A stretch of 64,000 bases of DNA from Petunia secreta. Its lineage: Eukaryota > Streptophyta > Magnoliopsida > Solanales > Solanaceae. Under the pieces are notes generated by a model, which saw only the letters and a list, made by a program, of their open reading frames with translations, searched no databases and was not told where the DNA came from. Positions 1 through 10,339 of this stretch are shown piece by piece; position 1 is the stretch's first letter, and every line of letters starts with the position of its first letter. The translations under genes and the position numbers were made by a program. The stretch lies in assembly GCA_029990175.1 (NCBI GenBank), contig JARKIP010000203.1, positions 1-64,000 of the forward strand, read 5' to 3'.

Positions 1-801
1 AAGCTTAGGGGAGGCAGAAAGTGAACATGTGGATGTTTTTGACTCAGCTGATCCACCAATGTATGACGGGAAAGGAAATCCTCGTGATCACTTGAAAGCA
101 TACCTTGGCTGGGTCGCAAGGTATGGACCAAGCAATGAAACCAAGTTGATGATGTTTGCTAGGACACTTAAGGAACCATTTTTGACATGGTTTGCAACAC
201 GAGGTCCTTGGAAATTGGACAATTGGGATAAACTAGCCCGGGACTTTGTCGCGCATTATGAATTCTCGAACCCGATTCTGGCAAAGGGCAGTCCATTGAA
301 AAGAAAATCTGCAGAGCTTCAAGTAGAGCCGGTTGCAATAATTTCTGACAAGAGAAAGTGTGAATTGGTTGAGGCACAGTCCAAAGACAAAGGAAAAGCT
401 GTCATGTCAAGCCAGCCATAGCAGGGGAACCTAGTGCCAATGCGCAAGTAATTGTCAATCCAAGCTCACAGTCAAACCGCGCCAAAAGATCTATTTTCGC
501 ATACACACGGCTCCCAGAATCTTACACAAGATTGTTTGAAAGGCTCAAGGGATTCAATTTGGTACATCCTATTATATCAAAGCCGTATTGGTCACATAAG
601 CCTGACAATTTGAGAAAATTTTGTGCTTACCATTCAGGGATGCAAGGACATATTATTGAAGAATGCACTTTATTTAAGCAGAAAGTCGAAACCTTGATTA
701 ACTCTGGCCAGGTCAAAATTCTACCTGCAAATGGCACTGGCGAACCTTTTGTCGCTATCTTTCCATATGCAAAGGGAGTTTTCTCGAAGAAGGGCATTTA
801 G
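1..801 (+). pseudogene. Decayed Tat/Ogre-like gag module A, cut by window start
   Basis: The reading frame is already open at base 2, so the gene starts outside the window. It encodes a retrotransposon capsid-like region (YDGKGNPRDHLKAYLGWV, then FLTWFATRGPW and LARDFVAHYEF). This is the layout of the gag capsid domain in Tat/Ogre Ty3-gypsy elements. A frameshift near 415 moves the frame. The second part ends with a CAYHSGMQGH-IIEEC motif, the zinc-knuckle-like segment typical of these gags, and stops at 799-801. No protease or reverse transcriptase follows. The capsid part is shorter than in module B downstream, so an internal deletion is likely. The family call is by eye. Confidence 0.75.
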
Positions 802-1148
802 GCACCTATTAAGTTCCAGAAAGGCAGTAGAGTGGCAGAAGCAGAAGTGAGTTTATTTGCATTATTAGGAAGTAACTATTGTAATTTTCTTTTGTTAGTT
901 TTGTTGAAAGAAAAGAAAGAATATCAAGTTATGAATGTCTGAATCTATTTCTATGTAAGCAAACTACTGTAACCGGTTTCCCAAGGCGGGAAGCGTAGGC
1001 AACTCATATCGAGTTTCGGTTACACCAGCATTTGAAAATTCTCTTTTGTGTAAGCAGAACTACGCACGGTCTGATTCCCAAGGAGGGATACGTAGGCTCC
1101 TCCATCGGGCTCGACCCTTTAGTATTTAAATTTTAATTTTCCCAAAGA
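802..1148 (+). other. 3'-UTR-like stretch of Tat element
   Basis: No coding capacity. Two copies of a motif occur (near 985-1000 and 1060-1095) in which a gattccc/gtttccc stretch is followed by an aaggcggga or aaggaggga stretch and then cgtaggc. A similar motif recurs at 5290-5335, just before the polypurine tract. This suggests the stretch is the untranslated 3' region that normally follows the coding part of this element family. Confidence 0.45.
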
Positions 1149-1149
1149 T

Positions 1150-1345
1150 AGAAACTGGGGGAAAATTTACAAAGCAAGTAGAAGACGTGAGAGATTGCAA
1201 CCGGGGCAGCTTTTGATAAGTAGTTTGAAGTTTTGAAAGTCATAACTGGGGCAATTTTTGCAAAACAAGTTGAAATGTTGAAGTCATAACTGGGGCAATT
1301 TCGCAAAGCAAGTTGAGATATTGAAGTTATAACTGGGGCAAAATT
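1150..1345 (+). repeat. Degenerate ~45-bp tandem repeat
   Basis: About five units carry the core aactggggcaa (near 1153, 1201, 1246, 1289 and 1333), each followed by an 'aagttgaa...gaagtcat' type segment. Tat/Ogre elements often carry tandem repeats between the coding region and the 3' LTR. A single further 'aactggggcaa' occurs at 5120-5130. Confidence 0.6.
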
Positions 1346-1771
1346 GTGCAAAGGAAAGTTGAAGACATCGATGTTGATTTCATAGTTATCAGAAGCGGTT
1401 TTTCTATGAATTGGTACAGATTGTTATGCGACAAACAAGAATCGATAGTCGAGCAAATCATTGATGTTCAAATAAGCCGACCATTTTAGCAATTTGTGTC
1501 AAAATGGTCTAGCACGCATACTAATTTAGTAAAAACTTTCTTGTTTTCCTCAATTCGCGTCTTGAAAAATCAAACTTTGTTGATCATTGAGTTTCGAACT
1601 CTTAAATATTTTTACTCATGTGTTGAGTCGGGATTTTGGTCCCATCCATTCGGCCTAGGGGCCTATTTTACATTTGAAATTTTATGCATGCATTATCATT
1701 TTACGTATTAACTTGCTTTTATTCAATGTGTAGAATTCATTTGTTAAAGGTTGGCTAGCATTGAACACTGA
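1346..1771. other. AT-rich spacer, no gene seen
   Basis: This spacer lies between the tandem repeat and the second gag module. No open frame with family similarity and no clear repeat is visible. Confidence 0.4.
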
Positions 1772-3290
1772 AATGGCTGAGAATCTGCATCAAGGACAAA
1801 CAACATGGCAAAGCAGCTTCGGCCAACCAGTTCCGGTATGGGTATCTTGCAAGCGCAGAATGATGATGTTGAAGAACATGTGGTCCAAAGGAATAGGATT
1901 GTCAACTTTGTCAATACTAGCAAACCTTTTCCAAATACAAGCTTTACCTCCAATCCACCTTACTTAACAATGCCTAATTACCAAATGCCTATACGTACTA
2001 TATATCCACAAATCTCACAAGGAATATCTTACCAATCCAAATGCTTGGCCAGCTGCAACTTTATACCAACCACCCTTTTATCACTATACCTGTTGTAGAG
2101 AGTCAATCAAATCAATTGATAATGCGTTCACTGGAATTGCCTAAGAAAGAAGTTGAGACAACTTATCCTTACAATGTGGATGAACAGATTTTGAGAAAGA
2201 TCATAGGAAAAGAATTGCGCTCTAGGAACATATTCAGAGTTTATGTTATGAAGACTTGTGCATTCATCCGAATATTGAGCTTCCACGTGGGTACAACATA
2301 CCAAAACTCAACACTTTCGATGGAAAGGGAAATCCCTACATTCATTTGAAAGATTATTGCGGCGGATTGATCGGAATTGGGAAGAATGAAGCTTTGCTAA
2401 TGAGACTATTTAGTCAGAGTTTATCAGGAATGGCACTTGCATGGTATACTAAACAGGACTTTACCAAATGGCACACATGGGAAGACATGGCTCGAGACTT
2501 TGTGGAACAATACAAGTTCAACATAGTAAGAGATCCTTATCTAATTGATATGTGCAAAATCAAGAAGATGCCGCATGAGTCTGTTGCAGAATTTGCTGTG
2601 AGATGGAGGCTAGAGGCTTCTAAGATGCATCCTCCATTACCTGAAGATGAGCTGATAGCAACTTTCATTGACCTTCAAGAAGGCATATTTTACGAAAAGC
2701 TACTTTTTGCCAATTTAAAAGATTTTCCCAGTTTAATTCGGTATGCAAAGATTTTGGAAGAAAAATTTCAAACCGGAAGGTTGATTGACTATGACACTAC
2801 ACTGCCAGTTTTCAATTGTTCTGATGCACCTGAAAATGTTCAAGACTCTCAGCCTTCGCAAGTGCACTACAATCATGATATGCAAAATTCAAGTCGCCAG
2901 CATCGATCTCATCAGGCACCATCTGGTCATCAAACGAAGAAGTTTAGACCTCGTACATTCACTCCTCTAGAAGAGTCTGTGAGTAGCATATTTGAAAAAT
3001 TGCAAGCTGAAGGACTTTTGCAACCAAGGAAAGGAACAATTCCCAAGCACTTGCCTCCACATTTTGATCCATTAAAGCATTGTGCTTATCATTCAAATAT
3101 CCAAGGTCATGATACTGAAGAATGCAGTGGCTTGAGATACAAAATTCAAAGCTTTATTGATAATGGCAAAATAATAGTGCAAGAAGATCCATTAAGTGGT
3201 AATTGCAGTATTCCTCCCGCAGGCACAATTTTTGTTAAAAGCGAGGCATCAGCCCCAAGATATTCAAAGAAGAGGCGGTTTGCAAGCTAA
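1772..3290 (+). pseudogene. Decayed Tat/Ogre-like gag module B
   Basis: The longest intact part runs 2256-3290 (344 codons). It contains LCIHPNIELPRGYNIPK upstream of FDGKGNPYIHLKDYCGGL, then LFSQSLSGMALAWY, WEDMARDFVEQYKF and SVAEFAVRWRLEA. Near the C-terminus is CAYHSNIQGHDTEEC. Together these are a full plant gypsy (Tat-lineage) capsid region plus the zinc-knuckle-like segment. The N-terminal 160 or so codons (1772-2255) lie in two other frames, so at least two frameshifts separate them. No protease, RT or integrase follows before the 3' LTR. Module B is longer than module A and clearly different from it in sequence. It is inferred to be the gag of a non-autonomous gag-only element. Confidence 0.8.
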
Positions 3291-3924
3291 GAAGACTGCA
3301 AAGACCGTATTTTGCAGCTTGAAATGACATTTCATTGCCCAACTATCTTATGTTTTAACTACTCTGTTGCAACTTTATTCATCCTGGTTGTAATGAACTA
3401 CGTTATGTTTTGCTACCTTTATTGGGCTTAGTCCCAAAATCAATGAAATTTCGTTTATTCTCAAATAACCCAAGCCAAAGCAGTTATAGATGGTTTATCT
3501 TGTGCAAAGAGAAGAGTTTCAAGGAATGTCAGATTTTTCGCAACAACAACACATTTGATCGCCATGCAAGCAAAATGCAGATTCGAACCAAATTAGGTGT
3601 TCAATCAAGTCAACCGTTATTTGATAAAAAATTAACAATTGTTCTTTGATTAAACAGGGGCAAATTTTGCATTTACCGCAAAGTTCAGCATCAAGGTGGA
3701 AGAAGCAATGCAAAGTGTCGCAACTTCCCAGAAATTTTATAGTATTTACAATTTTCTTTGAATGCAGAAATCTCAAGCAACGAAACGACAAGAACTCGCA
3801 ACTATTAGTTCCTTGAAGAGTATTTGCCTTATCGTATATGCAGAACAACTCTATTTTAGCTTTCGATCGATTATCGCATCGCCAGCACAGGCCAGGCGAT
3901 TTCAGATTTTGCAAGATACAGGGT
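3291..3924. other. Non-coding 3' region of element
   Basis: This stretch lies between the gag stop codon and the tandem arrays. It is AT-rich and shows no open frame of interest. Confidence 0.4.
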
Positions 3925-4130
3925 TTATCCACCCACAAATAGGATATCTTGGGTTCTTCCACCCACAAATAGGATATCCGGGTCCTTCCACCCACAAATA
4001 GGATATCCGGGTCCTTCCACCCACAAATAGGATATCTGGGGTTCTTCTACCCACAAATAGGATATCTGGGTCCTTCCACCCACGAATAGGATATCTGGGT
4101 CTTCCCACCCACAAATAGGATATGCAGATT
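3925..4130 (+). repeat. 29-30-bp tandem repeat, about 7 copies
   Basis: The unit is cccacaaataggatatc plus tgggtccttcca, repeated about seven times with few changes (one copy has cacgaa). Apparent peptides such as repeated ISYLWV on the minus strand are translations of the repeat and not genes. It sits in the position where Tat/Ogre elements commonly carry variable tandem arrays. Confidence 0.9.
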
Positions 4131-4139
4131 TCTTTCAAG

Positions 4140-4775
4140 TAGATGACAGTCTAAGACAAGTCGGCTGGAACACCGCTTTCGGAGTATTTCGCGATGTCGG
4201 TTGTCCTTCAATATTGGCATTTATTGATAGTTTAAGACAAGTCGGCTGGAACACCGCTTTCGGAGTGTTTCGCGATGTCGGTTGTCTTGCAATATTGACA
4301 TTTATTGATAGTTTAAGACAAGTCGGCTGGAACACCACTTTCGGAGTGTTTCGCGATGTCGGTTGTCTTGCAGTATTTGCATTTTATATTTAAAGTAGAT
4401 TGATAGTTTAAGACAAGTCGGCTGGAACACCGCTTTCAGAGTGTTTCGCGATGTCGGTTGTCTTGCAATATTGACATTTATTGATAGTTTAAGACAAGTC
4501 GGCTGGAACACCACTTTCGGAGTGTTTCGGGATGTCGGTTGTCTTGCAGTATTTGCATTTTATATTTAAAGTAGATTGATAGTTTAAGACAAGTCGGCTG
4601 GAACACCGCTTTCGGAGTGTTTCGCGATGTTGGTTGTCTTGCAATATTGGCATGTTATGTTTAAAGTAGATTGATAATCTAAGACAAGTCGGCTGGAGCA
4701 CCGCTTTCGGAGTGTTTCGCGATGTCGGTTGTCTTGCAATATTGGCATGTTATATTAAAGTAGATGATAACGATA
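4140..4775 (+). repeat. ~82-96-bp tandem repeat, about 7 copies
   Basis: Each unit contains aagacaagtcggctgg, then aacaccgctttcggagtg, then tttcgcgatgtcggttgtc, and an AT-rich tail of varying length. Two length classes differ by a 'tatatttaaagtagatt' insertion. Minus-strand frames give repeated 'VFQPTCLKLS' peptides, which are repeat shadows. Confidence 0.9.
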
Positions 4776-5477
4776 GGCGGTTCGACTTGAGACACCATAT
4801 CTTGTCAGTCAACTTATCTTATGAAAGCCTTGCATACGAATTCGTTCCTACTTTACTTATTATTTCACTTTACCATTTCAGAATAATGATCAGCCTAGAG
4901 GTTCCCCGGGCGGAGTACCTCGTCAGTTGATCGAGAGAAGAACTTGTTGATAACATCACAACCAATATTTACAATTTTATATTATCCCTTTATTTATTTC
5001 TTATTCCAATTATTATAGTTTATTAGCAGTTGCTCGCTTACCGTTTGTTAAGTCTTTACAGAATTTTGGCAATACCGCAGCAACATTTGGAGCATAACGT
5101 GTAACTTTTTCTTAGCAGTGAACTGGGGCAATTGTTGATATGAGCTAGACTCATCAACAAGGATCTGAAGAATCGCACTCGAACAAGCAAGTCTTACCTA
5201 ATCTTTCGTTCCAGATTAGGGGTCAGTTTGAATTCTTCCTATTCGTGCGTCTTTTTCAATCAATCGTGCGAGTTTCGTGTCTAAGTGTCGTCGAACTACA
5301 TATGGCCTGATTCTCTTTCAGCCCGAGATATGTAGGCAACTCGAAAATCGGAGTTCGGCCATGCCTATAAGCCTAGCCTTTTGGTTCTTGGAATCAAAAG
5401 TCTTTGGCTTTATCGTGACAAAATTGGCTTTTCCGTCAACTTCTTTACCCTGAAAACTCTTTCATCCTTTTCTGGGT
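4776..5477. other. Non-coding 3'-UTR of Tat element
   Basis: No gene is seen. It contains one copy of the gaactacatatggcctgattctc / gatatgtaggcaactcg type motif near 5290-5335, shared with 985-1095. Confidence 0.4.
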
Positions 5478-5490
5478 AAAGAGGGGCAGC
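5478..5490 (+). promoter_or_regulatory. Polypurine tract (plus-strand primer)
   Basis: AAAGAGGGGCAGC lies directly before the TGTTGACACCC start of the LTR. Ty3-gypsy elements prime plus-strand DNA synthesis from such a purine run. Its presence shows that the sequence to the left is the 3' internal end of the element and that the LTR is in plus orientation. Confidence 0.75.
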
Positions 5491-6125
5491 TGTTGACACC
5501 CAATTTTGTCCCGGAAGTGTTCAAATTAAAGGTTTAATTATTCTAAAATTAAAATTAATTTTTGAAATTAAAGGCAAATGCTTAATTTCAAATAAAGTGG
5601 CTAAAAGCGTAATTTGCAACCTTAATCTCAGTTGACCCTCGCAATTCCTCTACTTATCTATTAAAATCTAAAATTAGGGCTAATTTTGCTCTAAATCCCG
5701 AAGTCAGTCTATCTGTGCAAACATATATATGCATATACAGTATTACTCCCTCACCCACATCAGCATATTTCCCCAATTCCCATTCCCCTCAGGCCGCGAC
5801 CCGATCCCCTGACCCGCTTCGACCCGCGATTGATTTCCACCAAAATCGATCCGAATCCGTCCAAGAACAGCTCAGCTGGTCCCCCTCCACGTCCTGAACT
5901 TCCTTTTTGGTACAAAGTACGCGTTTTAATCTGGTCCGTTGATTTCAAATTCGAGTTGATCCGATTCGTTCATTTCCTATGCCTAACGGATCTTTAATTG
6001 AAGATAAGGATCCAAAGTGTACAATCTTGAAGAATGGACACTTTAGACCCTTATCTCACTGGAAGATTGGTAAAAAGGGCAAGGGGAATTCTGGAATTTG
6101 GGGAAAAAGAAAACCCTAGAAATCC

Positions 6126-6137
6126 AGGTATAAATTT
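6126..6137 (+). promoter_or_regulatory. TATA-like box in Tat LTR
   Basis: GGTATAAATTTA lies about 640 bp into the LTR, followed by an open, T-rich leader. It is the best candidate for the element promoter, inferred from position and sequence only. Confidence 0.45.
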
Positions 6138-9039
6138 ATCCTTTTCTGTTGTTTTAAGGAGAGGCAGCATCTCCATATAAAATTTGGTTTTCTCTCAATT
6201 TGGAGTTTTTGGGAAAAAAAGATATAGCATTACTGTTTCTTAGTTTGTTTCTTGATTTGTCTTGGGTTGTCGATTCATTGTTTGTATCGTCATTTTGCCA
6301 TTCGAGTCGTCGACCTCGCGCGAGTCGACACGCTTGTTCGAGTTCCATTTTCTTTAGATCACTCGTCCTCGTTCACTGCCCGCAAAAAGGTCCGAATCTA
6401 AACTTTTCTTTTACTTTATTGTCTATTTGACTGATTCATTGCTAGTTTGAAAACTTATATGTTGTGCTAGACTATTGAGCTACTTACCAGTTAGAGTCTT
6501 GGTAAATAATGACTAAAGTATGAGTTTTGTGTTATTGCAATTATAAGAAATTAGTTAAAATCATATCTGTCACTTATCGATTATTCTTGACTGTTTGATA
6601 GTGCGTAAGTGTATTGATGGAAAATATTGGATTTTAACTAGGACTCGAACACCCTATGATGGTTATTTTTTTTCAGTTCTTTCTTCAATTACATGGATAT
6701 TGCTTGAGTTCAAGTTCATTAGTTATTCTTCTATTGATCTCTGTCTAATAAAATGGGAATAAAAAGATAGTTCTGTCATGTCTATAGGTTCTGTACGTTT
6801 ATGGTTTAGCCTAAAAGTTCTTGTTTTGTGCTTATGTAATTTTCTTAAGCTAAAACTGTTTTTTTTAAAATGATCTTTGAAGGTAAAATTTGGTCTTTAT
6901 GGATTTGTTCTAAGTCTTGAGGTCTGTTTTGCTCCCTCCATGATTCCAAGTTTGTGTTTTCTTAAAGTTCAAGCAGTATAGTATTGATGTTCTTTCCTTT
7001 ATTTGAGGCATGATTTAAGTAGCTCTGAAGTTGAAGTATTGAGGGTTTAAAGGGTGTTTAGGCTGGAAGTTATCAGGTGTGAGGAGAAGAGGGAGTCAGG
7101 GTGTCCTGATGGCTGTTCAAAGGGGGCTGTTCTGTTCTGGTTTGTTTATGAGTTCAGGGAGGTCCAGGTCGTGTGATTGTTATCTGGTATATGTTCAGAT
7201 ATTTTGGAGATAGTGTAGGTCTGTTTCTGGGTTGTGGGAGCATAGCAGGCAGGGTCAGGGAGTTTCTCACGTAGTTAAGGGAGTTGTTCCTGGTAGTAAG
7301 ACTGTTAGGTGTGTATGCAATTTGCTCCTGGATGTTTACAGTTTGCTTAATTGTTTCTGGTAGTATAGGTGTGTGTGTGTGTATGCTTGTGTATTTGTGT
7401 GTATAGGTGCATGTATGTAGATGCTGCAGGTTCTTGGAGGGTGTTCAGTTGGCTTATGAGGATATAAAAGCCTGTGAGTTAGTGCAGTTGTGGAGTAATT
7501 GGTAGCAGATGTCCAGGAGGTTGTAGAAGTTTTCAAGAGTGTGAGTTGTTTCCATTTCTAGCTGAGAGATTGATCTGCAGGTGTAAGGAGGAATAGTGGA
7601 GGGGTTGGCTCTTTGGCAGATTTTAGAAGGTGTTTAAGGGAGTTCAGGTTGCAATTTGTTTCTGGTGGTAGTCTAGGGGTCTGTTAAGTAGGGTCTGGCA
7701 TGTATGTGTTGGTAAGTATTCAGGTTGGTGCATAGGTGCTTATAGAGGTCCTTTTGGTTTGCAGTTTGTGTGTTAGAAAAGAAGGAATGAGTTTCATTTT
7801 TTTTTTGTTTCAGGTGTGATTGAATTGGTCTTTGGCTAGTGATGGCTTCAGGTTTCTAGTTCATAGAGGTGTCAAAAGTCATTTTGAGTTGGAGCAGTTT
7901 CTTTTAGTGTCTGATTGAGTTTTTTTTTCGAGTTTAAGTTCATGCTCCTCTCTGATTCATGTGTTGGCCTAGTTCTTTCCCTTTTGAATGATTTTATTCC
8001 CTTTGAGTCAGCTAAGTAATAGCATTATAGGATTCAGACTAGATGGATTTGAGGTTAATTCGTATACTGGAATGAAGATTGATTTTGCCCATTTGTATCT
8101 TTTCACAGTATTTTCTTGGTTTTAAAGTTACACAAAGTACTCTCAATGCATATTCTGGAATGTATTCTAAAGGAAAAGCTTGTGTTAAATTACTTTGCCC
8201 TAAAAGGAACACTATGTAGCCCTTTGCTTGCTTTTAGACTCGTGTTAATTGCATATCTCGGAAGATGAAGAAAATGTGGTTCTTGATGAGTTTAGTTAAT
8301 TAGAAAGTCGATCTTCTATTTTCTATTCATATCTTTGTGTGCATTAAAAAATACTCATACATTTGGTTAATAATATACCATAACTAATTTTCTTTGGACC
8401 GAATACCATAGCACTCATTGTAAATCTGTCGTATGACTTCCTCTACAGCATATGTAGTAATAGTTACTTAAGATGTTATTGTACACAAACCCTTGTTGAA
8501 GTATCAAATGAGGGATGCTACTATATTAGTGGCACTCAGTACAAACTGTTGTAGTTACCATGCCTCAACAAAGGCGTAACAATACTGCCTCAAACTTGAA
8601 ATATACATTACTGTTCATTGAATGATCAGGCCTAGGTCGTAATAACTGCTTTTATTGTGATGTGTAGTAAATGGATACAAAAGATAAATTACTGAACATT
8701 TCAAACACTTACCTGGTGTAAATACCATCCCTTTACATGATGTAAAACATCCAAAATATAATCCTTGGATACTATTTATGTAAGATAGGTTTGGCATTTG
8801 AGGTCTCTGCCTACAGTAATTTATTTGACCTTCAGACTAGTGAAATGACATTGTTTAAATTAAAGATGGTTGTGTTCTCATTCAATTAAATCATTTTAGG
8901 TCATCTCCTTATAAATTTTATGGGTTATTATGTGACTTCACAATTTATTTTAAGATCGTGCTTTCTTCTTTACTTTCCTGTCTGTTTGCAATCAAGTAGT
9001 ATGCTAATTCTTTATCTCCATTTCTTTTGCATAATACAC

Positions 9040-9240
9040 TCCCTTGGGGAATGAGTTGGTAAAAACTCGCGCGTGGGATGGCTTACATTGCATTGGAGCC
9101 GCTTGGGTTCGAGTCGGGGCTCAAGTTTTCAAGAAGCGAAGATCTAGGAAAATTTAAAAAAATGCTTTGTTGAGCCGTATGATGTTTTAGGCTCATGAGC
9201 ATAAATGTATAAAATTAAATAAATTCAAGGCTCCCGTGAG
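9040..9240 (+). mobile_element. Candidate SINE within the LTR
   Basis: It carries a pol III box A-like 'tgagttggtaaaa' at 9050-9062 and a box B 'gggttcgagtcgg' at 9108-9120, about 50 bp apart, as in tRNA-derived plant SINEs. An AT-rich tail follows. No target duplication was established. Confidence 0.4.
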
Positions 9241-9948
9241 TTTGTCAATTTTCGGGTTCTTCTTCTAAACCTCTTCTCTTTCCCAATCCCTTAGAATTCG
9301 CATGTCACTAGGAATTTTCCCCTTTATCAGTTGTAGAATAATTGTTAATTTGTTAATGAATATTTATTTTGAGTAATTTATTGTGAATAAATTATTTTCT
9401 TTAGAATTGCCATCTTATTCACGAATTGTGAATCTTTTAGTTAAATAATGCGTGCAATCAAAATTTGAAATTAATAAAAAGTGTAACTTGGTTTTCTTTA
9501 TCCATTAAAGTGCAACTTCTTTTCAAATTAATTGGTTTATTCCTATTTTTGGCGAAAATTGTATTTTTTTTAAGTCTAAATCCATTTGATTGGTATTTCT
9601 TTAAAGCATAATTTATTAATTTTAAACTTTTTAAATTAAATATTTAAAAATGCATTTATAAAGGTATTTTGTGAAAACCGAAGGATTAACCACATTTTGT
9701 GGATTTTCGAAAGTGCTTTTCAAATGAAAACCTTCTTTCGGAAATAGTTGAACCTCTTACTTAGAATCTCTGAAAATAGACCATTTTCTTAAAACGGAGT
9801 GCTAGCACGCACTATTTAATTAATTGGTTCCTAATTCTCCTAAATTAGGTGGCGACTCCAAAGAAAGCCCTTTGGAGCCCCATTTTGTTGAACATTATAC
9901 CCGAAACCTATCTTTTCTTAAAGAAAGGGTAATTTTTGGGATTCAACA

Positions 9949-10339
9949 GTTAGGATCGATCCTTTGGACCTCAACCGGTATTGCGGCACGGGCAAAATGC
10001 ACAAACCAAACTTTCGGGGACTTGGGAACTCTACATATCAAAACAAGAAGATAAAATATGAGTACATGTTAGCTTACATAAAAATCGTGTCCTATCATGC
10101 ATGGGACCTCTTTTCGTGCCAGAGGTGGGCCTATCGCGGATTCGAAGCAAACATTTGCACCAAACACATCATTTTGTTTGAATAAACATGATTGTTACCA
10201 ATCTAAAACCCAAAATAACGAAATTTATTTAGTTTGCTTAGCTTTATTACATCCACTAATGACTCGATAAAGACGAAAATGACAAGACAACTTGACTCAA
10301 CACGACTAGACTTGGCGCCAAGCAAAAAGGACCTCAGGT
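9949..10339 (+). other. PBS-like site and leader after the LTR
   Basis: The sequence directly after the LTR (TTAGGATCGATCCTTTGGACC) looks like a diverged form of the TGGCGACTCTGCTGGGGA primer-binding site used by Tat/Ogre elements. A non-coding leader follows. If this is correct, internal element sequence lies on both sides of one LTR. The match is weak and rests on memory of the family. Confidence 0.3.

Larger units (their letters stand above)
5491..9948 (+). mobile_element. Long LTR (~4.46 kb) of Tat/Ogre-like element
   Basis: It starts TGTTGACACCC after a polypurine tract and ends GGGATTCAACA, so the termini form the inverted pair TGTTGA/TCAACA. LTRs of 4-5 kb are known for Ogre-type elements. 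A TATA-like box lies at 6128. The stretch 7000-7900 is G/T-rich on the plus strand with a short GT microsatellite near 7370. A TGGCGACTCC segment lies at 9851-9860, about 90 bp before the end. The exact 3' end is inferred, because a cut near 9850 would also be possible. No second copy of this LTR is in the window. Confidence 0.7.

Noticed and set aside
3902..4701. Minus-strand frames with repeated ISYLWV and FQPTCLKLS
   Set aside because: Translations of the 29-bp and ~85-bp tandem arrays.
3925..4775. Possible CRISPR-like array
   Set aside because: The units are contiguous tandem repeats without unique spacers, and the setting is plant nuclear DNA.
9050..9125. tRNA gene
   Set aside because: Only box A and box B-like motifs are present. 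No cloverleaf with an acceptor stem could be drawn, so a SINE is the better reading.
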